From assembly GCF_000208385.1 (NCBI RefSeq), contig NC_015436.1, forward strand, positions 1,922,001 to 1,986,000: 64,000 nt of DNA, read 5' to 3'. The notes under the pieces were generated by a model. It was not told the DNA's origin, did not search any database, and saw only the letters and a program-made list of their open reading frames with translations. The DNA is from Parasphaerochaeta coccoides DSM 17374. GTDB lineage: Bacteria; Spirochaetota; Spirochaetia; Sphaerochaetales; Sphaerochaetaceae. Below, piece by piece: positions 42,943-52,299 of this stretch (position 1 is the stretch's first letter; every line of letters begins with the position of its first letter). Made by a program: the position numbers and the translations under genes.

Positions 42943-44027
42943 TCCCCCTTTCCGTGTTCTACCTCATGTCCATGAGTGGCGGAAACCATGGATTTCTGCT
43001 GCATGCGCAACTTGCGGTTCTGCTTGTACACATCAAGCAGCCTGGGCAGAAGGACAGCAACAATCAAAAGACCGCCGGTGACGATAGACATGACCGTACT
43101 GGACAGCTTGAGCAGTCCCATGCCGAACTTGAGATATCCGACAAGGAAGGCGGCAATCACCACGCCACCCATGTTGCCCTTGCCACCGTTGATGGAGACT
43201 CCGCCAAGGACGACCAAAGTGATGACCTCCATGTCATAACCCGTGGCTATGTTGGAACGGGCGCTCAGGATGCGGGAAAGCAGCAATATGCTGGCTATTC
43301 CTGTAAAGAAACCCATCAACATGTAGTTGATCACACGTGCCTTCTGCACATTGATGCCAGAGAAACGCGCCGCTTCCTGACTGTTCCCGATTGCATACAG
43401 ATTCCAACCGAACATCGTCCTGTGAAGAATAAAACCCATGATCAGCGCAAGCACAAGGTACAGCACAAGCTGGAACGGGATGACCGTACCGGGGATATAC
43501 CCTTGCCCGAAGTACCCGAATCCCTCCGGATACCGTGTGAAGGCATGTTCGGTCATGATGGCCTTCGCTATGCCGCGGTAGATGGCCTGGGTCGCCAAGG
43601 TGACGGCTATGGCCGGCATCCGGAATCCTGTAATCAGAAGACCATTGATTAGCCCCGCGACCGTCCCTGTGGCAAGCCCAACCACGATGATCTGGACTGT
43701 CGAGCCTCCGGCATCGGCAACCATGCCCATCAAGAACCCGCACAACGCAATAATAGATGCCACTGATATGTCGATATCCCCGCACATGATGATGAACACC
43801 ATGGGCAAAGCCATGATAGCCTTCTCCGAGAACTGGAAGGATGCGTTCATCAAATTGAACCAATCAAGGAAATATGGAGTCCTTCCGGTGAAGAACAGCA
43901 CCATCAGAATGAAGATGATGCCCAGCAGCACTTCCCATTGGGTGAATATGCGGATGAGCTGTTCCTTGAGACCCGACTCGTCAACCAAACGACTCCGGGC
44001 AACCAACTCTTTCTCATTCGTACTCAT
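42939..44027 (-). CDS. rhaQ: L-rhamnose ABC transporter permease
   Basis: 362 residues with about ten membrane segments. Landmarks: MCGDIDISVASIIALCGFLM, PAIAVTLATQAIYRGIAKAI, YAIGNSQEAARFSGINVQKA, GGVSINGGKGNMGGVVIAAF. The N-terminus (about 30 residues) and C-terminus (about 40 residues, rich in Gln/Lys/His) are cytoplasmic. It is the second of two permease genes; in rhizobial rha loci RhaP and RhaQ also form a pair. It overlaps both the preceding permease gene and rhaM by ATGA, so translation is coupled. Which of the pair is P and which Q is assigned by gene order. Confidence 0.92.
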   Translation of the reverse strand: MSTNEKELVARSRLVDESGLKEQLIRIFTQWEVLLGIIFILMVLFFTGRTPYFLDWFNLMNASFQFSEKAIMALPMVFIIMCGDIDISVASIIALCGFLMGMVADAGGSTVQIIVVGLATGTVAGLINGLLITGFRMPAIAVTLATQAIYRGIAKAIMTEHAFTRYPEGFGYFGQGYIPGTVIPFQLVLYLVLALIMGFILHRTMFGWNLYAIGNSQEAARFSGINVQKARVINYMLMGFFTGIASILLLSRILSARSNIATGYDMEVITLVVLGGVSINGGKGNMGGVVIAAFLVGYLKFGMGLLKLSSTVMSIVTGGLLIVAVLLPRLLDVYKQNRKLRMQQKSMVSATHGHEVEHGKGE

Positions 44028-45043
44028 TTCTTCACCCTCCTCTGGGCCAGCAGACGCGCAGTCTTGCGCTGATCGACTACGGTATTGATCACCAAGGCTA
44101 TGAGAATGACAAGACCTTCGACGAGTGTCTGCCAGAACGGGGAAAGATAGATGACAGGCAACGCGTTGTTCAGCATGGTGAGGAACAGCGCTCCCAGGAC
44201 GACTCCCGGAACGCCGCCTGCTCCTCCAGAGAAAGCCACGCCTCCCAAGACACAGGAAGCGACAGTCTGCATCTCGAAACCGGTGGCCATCTCATTGACA
44301 GCGGAAGCATAGCGGGCAGTCCACAAACCACCTGCGAGACCAGCGAGAAGCCCACTTATGATGAAGACGATGAAGCGCGTCTTGGCTTCATTGACTCCGA
44401 CGAACTTGGCCGCGACAGGATTGCCGCCGATTGCATAGAAAGCCCGTCCGGTACGGGTATAACGGATGAAAGCGTACATGATGATCACAACCATGATTGC
44501 AACCCAAACCAAGACTGAGATTCCAAGGAACTGTATGCGCGGGAATCCTATGTAGGACGGCGTCATCTCATGGGCAGTCACCCATGTCCCTCCGCTGAGG
44601 ACAAAGGTCAGTCCCCGGTAGAGGCTCATGGTTCCCAGCGTCGTGATGATTGGCGGAATCTTCCCCCATGCGACCAGGACGCCGTTGAACATGCCCATCA
44701 GCAGGCCGATGGCCGCACTGATCATGAGAAGCATGGGGACGGGAACCGCCGGGGCTGCTTCATTGACCATACCGGCGGACATTCCGGTGAAAGCTATGAC
44801 TGAACCGACCGACAGGTCGATGCCTCCAGAAAGAATTACCAGGAACTGTCCGATTGCGACGATAGCCAGAATGGACATATCATTGAATATCCGTGCCAGG
44901 TTCTCCAGCGACAGGAAGTTCGGCGACTGAATCAGCACAGGCACGAGGAAGACAAGGAGCAAAATGACCAAGCTGGCCTCTCGTCGTTTCAGAAGACTGC
45001 TGAACGTGGAGTTCACCGTCTCCTTGAAGTTCTTTCTATTCAT
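44024..45043 (-). CDS. rhaP: L-rhamnose ABC transporter permease
   Basis: 339 residues, RbsC-type: GGIDLSVGSVIAFTGMSAGM, PPIITTLGTMSLYRGLTFVL, YAIGGNPVAAKFVGVNEAKT, GGVAFSGGAGGVPGVVLGAL. Directly follows the ATPase gene with ATGA overlap and precedes the second permease. The two different permeases would give a heterodimeric channel, as in the known rhamnose transporter RhaSTPQ. The short spacing and fixed gene order support one transcript from rhaA down to rhaM. Confidence 0.92.
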   Translation of the reverse strand: MNRKNFKETVNSTFSSLLKRREASLVILLLVFLVPVLIQSPNFLSLENLARIFNDMSILAIVAIGQFLVILSGGIDLSVGSVIAFTGMSAGMVNEAAPAVPVPMLLMISAAIGLLMGMFNGVLVAWGKIPPIITTLGTMSLYRGLTFVLSGGTWVTAHEMTPSYIGFPRIQFLGISVLVWVAIMVVIIMYAFIRYTRTGRAFYAIGGNPVAAKFVGVNEAKTRFIVFIISGLLAGLAGGLWTARYASAVNEMATGFEMQTVASCVLGGVAFSGGAGGVPGVVLGALFLTMLNNALPVIYLSPFWQTLVEGLVILIALVINTVVDQRKTARLLAQRRVKK

Positions 45044-46551
45044 CGTACGGCCTCCTGGACTTCACCAATGGCCGCGGCCATTACGTTCTCGGAACCGGCG
45101 TCCGCCCGATCCAAGACAGCAGTCACTTCCCCTTCATGCATCACCACAATGCGGTCGCTCATTCCCAGCACCTCCGGCAGTTCGGAAGAAACCAAGATGA
45201 CTCCCATGCCCTGTGAAGCCATTTCAGAAACAAATTCATGAACTGCGGCCTTGGTTGCGACATCAATCCCCTTGGTCGGTTCGTCCATGATGAGGATGCG
45301 CGGCTGAGTGCCGATCCATTTGGAAAGGACTACCTTCTGCTGGTTTCCTCCGGAAAGAGTGTCGGCATCAACATGCCATCCGGCTGCCCTGATTTCCATT
45401 TGCGAACCATATTTCTCCGCGTAAGCCGCGGCCTTCTTCCTGTTGACCACCCCGTGACGGGACAAGCTCGCCAAACACGGGAGGGCAATGTTACGGGAAA
45501 TACTCATGGCAAGTATCAACCCCTGCTTCTGCCTGTCTTCCGGCACAAGAGCAATTCCCCTGGCCATGGCCACTCCAGGAGAAGAAGGGGAAAAAATTTC
45601 TCCGTCCATCATGATGGAGCCGGAGGAACAGGGATCTATGCCAAAAATGGCACGCATCACTTCCGACCTGCCCGCGCCGACCAGACCAAAGAATCCGAGA
45701 ATTTCCCCTTCATGCAAGGTGAAGGAGACATTGGTGAAGTTACCTGTCTGGCAAAGCTCTTTGACTTCCAAAAGCGGTTTCCCGACAACAAGCTCCTTCT
45801 TGGGGAACATCTGGTCAACAGAACGACCTATCATCATCCTGATGATACTGTCCCTGTCGGTATCCTTCAGGTATCCCGAACCTATGTAGCGTCCATCGCG
45901 GAGAACAGTATAGGTATCACATATCTCAAAGATTTCCTCGAACTTGTGGGATATGAAGATAATGGACTTACCTTCTTCCTTCAGCTTGCGGACAATGCGG
46001 TAAAGATCCTCGACCTCACGGCTCGTCAGGGCACTGGTCGGTTCGTCCATGATGACGACCTTGGCATCAAGGGACAATGCCTTGGCAATCTCGACCATAT
46101 GCCGCTGGGCGATTCCCAAGTTCTTGACTAAGGTATCAGGGGCTATGTCGAGCTGTAAGCTGTCCAGCAATTTTCGGGTTTCCTTGTGCATTGCCTTCCA
46201 GTCCAGTCTCCTGGAATGGGGACTGTACAGATGATGACCCATGTAGATGTTCTCGGTGACGCTCAGTTCAGGGAACATCGAAGCCTCCTGATGTATGGCG
46301 ACGATCCCTGCCTGCTGGGCATCAAGGGCATTGGAGAATTTCATCTCTTTCCCTTCCAATATCACGCTCCCGCTTGTCGGCGTGTAGACACCGGTCAGTA
46401 TCTTCACGAGCGTAGACTTTCCAGCTCCGTTCTCGCCGATAAGCGCATGGATTTCTCCGGCGCGGACATCCATGTGGACATCATCAAGAGCTTTGATGCC
46501 TGGAAAGAATTTCATCAGGTGGCGGACCTCTAAAATTACCTGTGACATCAT
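45040..46551 (-). CDS. rhaT: L-rhamnose ABC transporter ATP-binding protein
   Basis: 503 residues with both nucleotide domains intact: LIGENGAGKST, VVIMDEPTSALTS, FISHKFEEI; second half FGLVGAGRSEVM, TLSGGNQQKVVLSKWIG, MDEPTKGIDV. Name follows the Rhizobium rha nomenclature and rests on context: binding protein and rhamnose isomerase/aldolase genes upstream, two permeases and rhaM downstream. A 130-bp spacer containing two strong hairpins separates it from rhaS; it overlaps rhaP by four bases. Confidence 0.93.
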   Translation of the reverse strand: MMSQVILEVRHLMKFFPGIKALDDVHMDVRAGEIHALIGENGAGKSTLVKILTGVYTPTSGSVILEGKEMKFSNALDAQQAGIVAIHQEASMFPELSVTENIYMGHHLYSPHSRRLDWKAMHKETRKLLDSLQLDIAPDTLVKNLGIAQRHMVEIAKALSLDAKVVIMDEPTSALTSREVEDLYRIVRKLKEEGKSIIFISHKFEEIFEICDTYTVLRDGRYIGSGYLKDTDRDSIIRMMIGRSVDQMFPKKELVVGKPLLEVKELCQTGNFTNVSFTLHEGEILGFFGLVGAGRSEVMRAIFGIDPCSSGSIMMDGEIFSPSSPGVAMARGIALVPEDRQKQGLILAMSISRNIALPCLASLSRHGVVNRKKAAAYAEKYGSQMEIRAAGWHVDADTLSGGNQQKVVLSKWIGTQPRILIMDEPTKGIDVATKAAVHEFVSEMASQGMGVILVSSELPEVLGMSDRIVVMHEGEVTAVLDRADAGSENVMAAAIGEVQEAVR

Positions 46552-46612
46552 TCCTCCTCATATATTTTCACAACAGTTCTCCTGATGTCCGGTAAACCAG
46601 CCATCCGGAGAA

Positions 46613-46661
46613 CCGCCAAGGCGCATGCCTTGGCGGAAACGGACATGCCAGGGGCATGTCC
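46613..46661 (-). other. Two tandem hairpins between rhaS and rhaT
   Basis: CCGCCAAGGC-GCAT-GCCTTGGCGG (46613-46636) and GGACATGCC-AGG-GGCATGTCC (46641-46661, loop shifted slightly). No T-run follows. Such structures after a binding-protein gene are known to protect its mRNA and raise its output relative to the membrane subunits. Confidence 0.8.
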
Positions 46662-46680
46662 GACAGATGCTCATGCCATC

Positions 46681-47685
46681 CTAGAAAATGGCCGCGTACT
46701 GCTCGATGTTGTCCTTGTTGAAAACATAAGGAGTTCCCATGACGGCAACATTGTTCGCTTCGACGGTGACATCACCCATGCGTCCAGCCTTGAATACGTC
46801 GCCGACCGCACCGGTGTTCTTGCCGGAAATGAGAGCCTCAAGAATGAAGGTGGAGGTATATCCCAGGTCAATGGGGTTCCACAGAGCCATCTGCTTCACC
46901 GTACCATCCAGGATGGAGCCTTTCATTTCGGAGGGCAATCCAAGTCCGGTCACCTGTACTATGCCGCTCTTTCCGGCATCTTTGACCGCCTGGGCAGAAG
47001 CAAGGACTCCGACTGTCGTCGGGGCAATGATGACCTTGAGGTTGGGATACTTGTTCAGCAGGGCGTTAGTCTCACGATAGCTCTTGTCCGGAGCGTCATC
47101 ACCATAGACAGTCTCGACAATCTTGAGACCGGGATGGTTCTTCACTTCCTCATGCATCCAGCGAATCCAGGCATTCTGGTTGGTAGCCTGGGCTGTAGCG
47201 GACAGAATGGCTATGTCTCCCGTTCCACCGGCAAGCTCGGAAGCAAGCTGTATTTGCTGGCGTCCAATCAATTCTTCCTTGGAAGGAACCAGGTCAACGA
47301 TGCGTCCGCCAGCGTTAATGCCGGAGTCAAAGGAAATGACCTTGATGCCCGCAGCCATGGCCTTCTTGGTCACGGGGATGAGGGCATCGGCATCATTGGC
47401 GGAAATGGCTATGCCATCGACCCGCTGGGCAATGAGGGACTCAATAATCTCAATCTGGCCTTCGGCTGTCGCCTGTGTTGGTCCGAGATATGAGATTTCA
47501 ACATTGCCCAGTTCAGCGGCAGCTTCCTTGGCACCAGTGTGTGTGGCATCAAAGAATCCGTTGCCCATGCTCTTGACGAGGATGACAATGTCATACTTCT
47601 CACGCGTGGTCTGCTTGGCACCTTGCGCAAATACCACGCCTGCCGCCAGCAACAAAACCATCAGAATCAGTGATAGTTTCTTCAT
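46681..47685 (-). CDS. rhaS: L-rhamnose-binding periplasmic protein
   Basis: 334 residues from ATG 47685 with AAAGGAGA ahead (frame open to 47763). Signal peptide MKKLSLILMVLLLAAGVVFA, no lipobox. Characteristic residues: YDIVILVKSMGNGFFDATHT, VEISYLGPTQATAEGQIEII, AISANDADALIPVTKKAM, GIKVISFDSGINAGGRIVDL, and QNAWIRWMHEEVKNHPGLK, which match rhamnose/autoinducer-2-type binding proteins. It delivers rhamnose to RhaPQ. Followed by two mRNA-stabilising hairpins, consistent with higher expression than the rest of the transporter. Confidence 0.94.
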   Translation of the reverse strand: MKKLSLILMVLLLAAGVVFAQGAKQTTREKYDIVILVKSMGNGFFDATHTGAKEAAAELGNVEISYLGPTQATAEGQIEIIESLIAQRVDGIAISANDADALIPVTKKAMAAGIKVISFDSGINAGGRIVDLVPSKEELIGRQQIQLASELAGGTGDIAILSATAQATNQNAWIRWMHEEVKNHPGLKIVETVYGDDAPDKSYRETNALLNKYPNLKVIIAPTTVGVLASAQAVKDAGKSGIVQVTGLGLPSEMKGSILDGTVKQMALWNPIDLGYTSTFILEALISGKNTGAVGDVFKAGRMGDVTVEANNVAVMGTPYVFNKDNIEQYAAIF

Positions 47686-47785
47686 AAAACTCTCCTTTAT
47701 GGGAAAAATATCCCTTTTATGTTCTTCTCTCATCAGAGAGCAAAACCCATGTACCTGTAGCAATCAACACACCTTCCATGGCGTT

Positions 47786-48895
47786 TCATGTGGTGACCGA
47801 AACCCGGTATTTCTCCACTTCCCATGTACGGATGAACTCAATCTGGTCATCATCCATGAAACGAGGCCCACCGAAGCTCTCCGTATACGCCGCCACCTTG
47901 ATGGTGTCGGTAAACAAATCCATGGCTTTGTCGGAGATGGCGAACACCGCGACGCCTTGGACAACAATCACTTTAGGCCGTACTCCGTGTTCTTGCTCAA
48001 ACGCTTCCACGGAAGCCTTCACCGCAGCAGCGGTATCCACCCGCGCCTTGAAGATTTCATTCCCGATCCACAGGGGCTTGAACCCACTGTAAACAATATG
48101 ATCCGGCGTGAAGGCTGAGCTGAGAGGATAGAAGGAGTCCTTGTCGCTGATCTTCGTCTCAAGCTCCTTATTGAGCAACACTGCGAAAGGCGTGTCTTTT
48201 CCATAAAAGGCGGACAACCCTTCCAAAACCTTGGCGACTTTCGCTTTTTCCGGCTTACGCGCATCGAGATGAGGCAGGCGCGTGATATGGCGGGCGAGCT
48301 TTGACATCACCGCGTCATAGGCAGCTTCGACTTGCTCAGGACTTCTTCCGCCGACAAAGATTCCATGGTTCTGCAACAGGACGACCTGCGGCACTGTCCC
48401 CGTGACTTTTTTATAAACCGCCATTTCTTCACGCACCACTTGGGCAAGGATGTATCCGGGGTTCACCAGAGGTATCCACAGGGCTTGGGGAAACAAGGCT
48501 TCCGCGGACGCCTTGCCTGCCTGGGCACAGGTCACGCCGTTGACCAACGCCGGATGGAGATGGACTATGTACGTGAAGGGTATCAAGGAATGCAACAGTG
48601 CCTCGACACTGGGACGGGCAGTCTCCCCTTCACACCGGCAGGCCATCATGTCCGCAAGGACGGCATCCTCCCTCTCGTCTTTGTCCGCGGGATATGTCTT
48701 GTCCCATATCCGGGCAAGGCGGGGAAGGGACATGCGGACGAATCCACTTTCATCAATGTCCGACAACGCATGGCCGGAAGCCTTCACGTACATGATGTCC
48801 TTGTCCTTGACAGAAGTGTTGCCGCCACCAAGAAGGACATAATCTTTGTCCCTGCCATACCTGCGGCTTATCGCAATCAAGCTGGAAAGATCCAT
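47786..48895 (-). CDS. rhaD: Rhamnulose-1-phosphate aldolase, class II (stand-alone aldolase half)
   Basis: 369 residues from ATG 48895, whose A is also the last base of the rhaA stop (TGATG). Class II aldolase motifs: DYVLLGGGNTSVK, YVKASGHALSDI, zinc ligands HLHP in FTYIVHLHPALVNG, and LLQNHGIFVGGRSPEQVEAA. The C-terminal part (about 255-369), ending RPKVIVVQGVAVFAI and GGPRFMDDDQIEFI, corresponds to the linker of the large bifunctional aldolase/SDR (about 690 residues), but the SDR half is absent. It should split L-rhamnulose 1-phosphate into dihydroxyacetone phosphate and L-lactaldehyde. Confidence 0.92.
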   Translation of the reverse strand: MDLSSLIAISRRYGRDKDYVLLGGGNTSVKDKDIMYVKASGHALSDIDESGFVRMSLPRLARIWDKTYPADKDEREDAVLADMMACRCEGETARPSVEALLHSLIPFTYIVHLHPALVNGVTCAQAGKASAEALFPQALWIPLVNPGYILAQVVREEMAVYKKVTGTVPQVVLLQNHGIFVGGRSPEQVEAAYDAVMSKLARHITRLPHLDARKPEKAKVAKVLEGLSAFYGKDTPFAVLLNKELETKISDKDSFYPLSSAFTPDHIVYSGFKPLWIGNEIFKARVDTAAAVKASVEAFEQEHGVRPKVIVVQGVAVFAISDKAMDLFTDTIKVAAYTESFGGPRFMDDDQIEFIRTWEVEKYRVSVTT

Positions 48896-50151
48896 CACAT
48901 CCGCCCTCTGAGGACGGTATCCTCATACGCATGGACGCTGGAAATCACCGCAAGGTCTCCGGGTACTCCCTGGCGGGAGCAAAATTCATCCCAAACGGCA
49001 CCGAAGGGCAGGACATTCCGTGCTTCAAGCAAGGCGAGACGTCCGTAATAGTCACCTTTATCTTCATAGGAAAGCAACGCCGCGCGCGGTTCAAGCAAAG
49101 CCCAGAGCAAGGCTTTCCGAGTAGAACGGGCTCCGGTGACCCATGCGCCGATACGGTTGATGGAAGCATCGAAGAAATCAAGAGCTATATAAACATCGTC
49201 AAGCCGCCCCATCCGGACAATTTCCTCCATCAGAGCCTTCACCTTGTCATTGAAAAGCGGCACATGGTCACTGTCCCAACGCACGGGACGGCTGACATGG
49301 AACAGCATTTTGTCAAAGTAAAGCAAGAGGGACGACACTTTGTCAGAGACATCTTCATCCGAGTGGAAATGCCCCATGTCGATACAGAGCATCTTCTTGT
49401 TCTTCAGCGCATATCCCATATAGAACTCATGCGAGCCGACGACAAAGGATTCGCTGCCGATGCCGAACAGCTTGGTCTCAAGGGCGTCCGCCATGTTCTC
49501 CGCGGGATATTCCACGGCAAACATATCATCCAGCGTTTGCTCAAGAATCCGGCGATGCCCGTATTTGTCCACAATCGTATCCTTGGCTCCGTCCGGAATC
49601 CATGTGTCCAGCACACAGGTCGAACCAAGCTGCTCGCCTATCCAATTGGAAATCTGTCGGGAACGCTTTCCATGCTCAAGCCAGAACGCACGGATCGCGG
49701 GATCCTTGCTGGCAAGCGTATAGCCGGCGGCGGCAAGCGGATGGCTGAAATACGTACCGTTGAAGTCAAGGCCAATCTTCCGTTCCCTGGCCCAATCGAC
49801 CCATCCCTGGAAATGCCGGGGTTCTATGGCATCCCGATCCACTTTCTTGTCTCCAAACTCGCCGTAACTGGCATGAAGGCTTACCCTTTTTGCGCCGGGA
49901 ACAAGTTCCATGACTTTATCCATATCAGAACGAAGTTCGGCAATGGAACGCGCCTTACCGGGATAATTACCAGTAGTCTGGATGCCCCCTCCGGAAAGAA
50001 CCGCACCCGCTTCCTCGAAGCCGCCGACATCATCGCCCTGCCAGCAATGCAGGGAGATAGGGATGGTCGCCAGCTTGTCCAGAGCAGCATTCACATCAAC
50101 GCCGACGGAGGCATATGCTTCTACCGCACCTTTGAAACAATCCTTTGACAT
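48895..50151 (-). CDS. rhaA: L-rhamnose isomerase
   Basis: 418 residues from ATG 50151 (TGGAGGAAGTG ahead; another in-frame ATG at 50163). Metal-binding and active-site blocks are clear: ISLHCWQGDDVGGFE, RVSLHASYGEFG, GLDFNGTYFSHPLA, LCIDMGHFHSDEDVSDK, and FHVSRPVRWDSDHVPLF. It converts L-rhamnose to L-rhamnulose with Mn2+/Co2+. First gene of the rha operon (rhaA-rhaD-rhaS-rhaT-rhaP-rhaQ-rhaM) and divergent from the AraC-type regulator across a 144-bp control region. Confidence 0.96.
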   Translation of the reverse strand: MSKDCFKGAVEAYASVGVDVNAALDKLATIPISLHCWQGDDVGGFEEAGAVLSGGGIQTTGNYPGKARSIAELRSDMDKVMELVPGAKRVSLHASYGEFGDKKVDRDAIEPRHFQGWVDWARERKIGLDFNGTYFSHPLAAAGYTLASKDPAIRAFWLEHGKRSRQISNWIGEQLGSTCVLDTWIPDGAKDTIVDKYGHRRILEQTLDDMFAVEYPAENMADALETKLFGIGSESFVVGSHEFYMGYALKNKKMLCIDMGHFHSDEDVSDKVSSLLLYFDKMLFHVSRPVRWDSDHVPLFNDKVKALMEEIVRMGRLDDVYIALDFFDASINRIGAWVTGARSTRKALLWALLEPRAALLSYEDKGDYYGRLALLEARNVLPFGAVWDEFCSRQGVPGDLAVISSVHAYEDTVLRGRM

Positions 50152-50261
50152 CACTTCCTCCAAGCCGGAACAGACCGTTCATAAACACAGATAAAGTCCG
50201 GCAAATATTTTTTTATCTTTTCTTGTTTAATCATAGTACAACCGTTTTTGGACATACGCCT

Positions 50262-50275
50262 TGACATATTGGTCA
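50262..50275. promoter_or_regulatory. Candidate operator between rhaA and araC-type gene
   Basis: TGAC-ATATTG-GTCA is an inverted repeat 20 bp before the regulator start, with a nearby GACATA repeat at 50251. The 144-bp divergent region must hold the promoters of both genes; none matches the standard pattern well, as expected for activator-dependent promoters. Confidence 0.3.
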
Positions 50276-50295
50276 TAATATAGCACTTTTTTATC

Positions 50296-51165
50296 ATGAA
50301 ACTCATGACCCTTTTTGCAGTTGATTATCTCACCGACCCTGCGCTGCCCTTCCGGATCATCAAACGCAATCCTGAGATTCCCTATTCACTCCATACCCAT
50401 GATTTCTATGAACTGGTAGTCACCGTTTCCGGTCAAGGGACTCATTTCTGGCAAGGCGGGGAACAGAAACTGTCCAGCGGCATGGTGTTCGTCATGCATC
50501 CCGGACAGGCGCACGGATTCAGGGACGTGGACAACCTCATCCTGTATAATTTCATCAGCCTCCCCGACGCCTTGACGGAAAAATTCCCCGACCTGTCCAC
50601 CATGCCCTCCTTCCAGGCCCTGTTCGGTCTTTCCAGACTGTACCAACAAAAGCCGATTCCCATTCCCTCCTTCACCCTCAAGCCTTCCGAACTGACGGAA
50701 ATATGCGGAATCGCCGAGAAGCTCCTCAGGGAAATGGGGTTCTCTGGGTACGGAGAAGGAGCAAAAACCCTATCATTGGCATACGCGGGAGAAATGTTGG
50801 TCAAACTTTTCAGGTTCCACGAACAGAAGCTCATAACGGAAAACATACTGATCGACGACCTCGCCCATGTATTCAGCTTCATGGAAGCCCATGCCGACCG
50901 GCAGGTCTCCACTGACGAACTGGTTACAGTGGCGCACATGTCCACAAGCACGCTGAACCGTTATTTTCACCGCTGTACCGGCATGTCCCCCGTCCAATAT
51001 CATTTGAAAAAGAGAATCAGCAAGGCGTGCTACCTAATCCGCTCCTCGAACATGTCCATAGGAGAGATATCTGAGAAGACAGGTTTTTCAGATGCAAATT
51101 ATTTCTGCCGTCAGTTCAAGAAGGTCATGGGAATCAGTCCTTTGCAACACCGGCGGAATCCCTGA
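50296..51165 (+). CDS. AraC-family regulator of the rhamnose operon
   Basis: 289 residues. N-terminal cupin sugar-binding domain: YSLHTHDFYELVVTVSGQGT, MVFVMHPGQAHGFRD. C-terminal double helix-turn-helix: VSTDELVTVAHMSTSTLNRY, FHRCTGMSPVQYHLKKRISK and SIGEISEKTGFSDANYFCRQ. Layout and length fit RhaR/RhaS-type activators. Divergent from rhaA, so activation of the rha genes in response to L-rhamnose is the likely role. Its last 32 bases overlap, tail to tail, the end of the LacI-type gene on the other strand. Confidence 0.92.
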   Translation: MKLMTLFAVDYLTDPALPFRIIKRNPEIPYSLHTHDFYELVVTVSGQGTHFWQGGEQKLSSGMVFVMHPGQAHGFRDVDNLILYNFISLPDALTEKFPDLSTMPSFQALFGLSRLYQQKPIPIPSFTLKPSELTEICGIAEKLLREMGFSGYGEGAKTLSLAYAGEMLVKLFRFHEQKLITENILIDDLAHVFSFMEAHADRQVSTDELVTVAHMSTSTLNRYFHRCTGMSPVQYHLKKRISKACYLIRSSNMSIGEISEKTGFSDANYFCRQFKKVMGISPLQHRRNP

Positions 51166-52258
51166 AAGCAGTTTTTTTCCCCAGTCCTACGGGAAGAAAT
51201 TCTGGATTCGAGATGATACCACCGTTATTTATCATGACCTTTATCTCCGGTTTTAGCATGATATTAGCAGGGAATCCTGCCCTGTCTCCATCAATGCGGC
51301 GACGGATCAATGCGGCAGCTTCCGCCCCGATTGCAGCCACCTGCTGTGCTACTGCGTAATGGCAGAAACGAAGCAACGGAGCGTAATGCATATAATCAAA
51401 GGACGCAAAGACAATCCGGGAACGTTCGGCCAGAGGCACTTCCTCCAGCAGATACGCGCTTGCTCCCACATGCACCAACTCATTGACAAGGAAATACGCT
51501 TCAGGGGCATCATCCTGTGAAAGAGCCTTACGCATCAGAAGAGAACCGTCCCCCAGCGACATGCCGCCGAAAAAAAGAAAGCGCTCATCAACCGTAATCC
51601 CGTTGTCCTGCAACGCTTGTTCGTATCCTGCCAGCCTCTCCCTGGTCGTATAGACATCAAGGGTTCCCCCCAGGAACCCTATCTTCCTATGCCCTTCACG
51701 TATCAACGCCTCCGTAGCCTCATACGCTCCCCGGTGGTTGTCGGTCAGCACCACATCATAGGATGCTCCAGGAACGACGCGGTCGATGAAAACGACAGGG
51801 ACATGGGCGCGGGCGCATGGGGAAAAGGCATCATGAGCATTCCCGGCAGGCGCGGCAATGATTCCGTCCACGTTGCGGTCAAGGAGAATGGAAACCTTAC
51901 GCTTTTCCTCATCGACTGAATGAGCTGATGAACAAACCACCAAGGAATATCCCAGCGGCCCAAGGATGTTTTCTATCCGGTCAACAATCTCAGTGAAGAA
52001 AATATTGCTCAGGTCAGGGCAGATGAAACCAATTGTCCGGGTGGAGCGCATCTTCAAGGCGCGGGCGACATTGTTGCGCCGGTAGTCAAGGGTGGCTATG
52101 GCAGCCCTCACTCTTTTTTCCGTCTCAGGATTGACGACGCCAATGTTGTTCATGACACGGGAGACGGTGGCTATCGAGACACGGGACAGCTCCGCGACAT
52201 CCTTGATTGTCGCCGCGACTTGCGGAAGCTCCGCAGTGCTGTCTTTTCTCTTTTTCAT
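51134..52258 (-). CDS. LacI-family regulator, probable fucose regulon repressor
   Basis: 374 residues. After about 13 residues, the HTH reads ATIKDVAELSRVSIATVSRV with hinge helix TLDYRRNNVARALKMRST. The sensor domain follows: TIGFICPDLSNIFFTEIVDR, DGIIAAPAGNAHDAF, VPVVFIDRVVPGASYDVVLT, KIGFLGGTLDVYTTRERLAG, and a C-terminal GAEAAALIRRRIDG. Cotranscribed with fucU (41 bp apart). Two nearly identical 14-bp palindromes with central CG, typical for this family, lie before fucI/fucU and before the ABC transporter at 30.5 kb, which defines a likely regulon. Convergent 32-bp overlap with the AraC gene. Confidence 0.93.
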   Translation of the reverse strand: MKKRKDSTAELPQVAATIKDVAELSRVSIATVSRVMNNIGVVNPETEKRVRAAIATLDYRRNNVARALKMRSTRTIGFICPDLSNIFFTEIVDRIENILGPLGYSLVVCSSAHSVDEEKRKVSILLDRNVDGIIAAPAGNAHDAFSPCARAHVPVVFIDRVVPGASYDVVLTDNHRGAYEATEALIREGHRKIGFLGGTLDVYTTRERLAGYEQALQDNGITVDERFLFFGGMSLGDGSLLMRKALSQDDAPEAYFLVNELVHVGASAYLLEEVPLAERSRIVFASFDYMHYAPLLRFCHYAVAQQVAAIGAEAAALIRRRIDGDRAGFPANIMLKPEIKVMINNGGIISNPEFLPVGLGKKTAFRDSAGVAKD

Positions 52259-52299
52259 GTACGCTCCCCGCTTTCGGATTACCCGTTCGTCCGATTATA

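Noticed and set aside
50261-50283. Standard sigma-70 promoter TTGACA before the AraC gene
   Set aside because: No -10 element lies at a proper distance; the nearest candidates are 7-10 bases away, so only a weak operator is listed.
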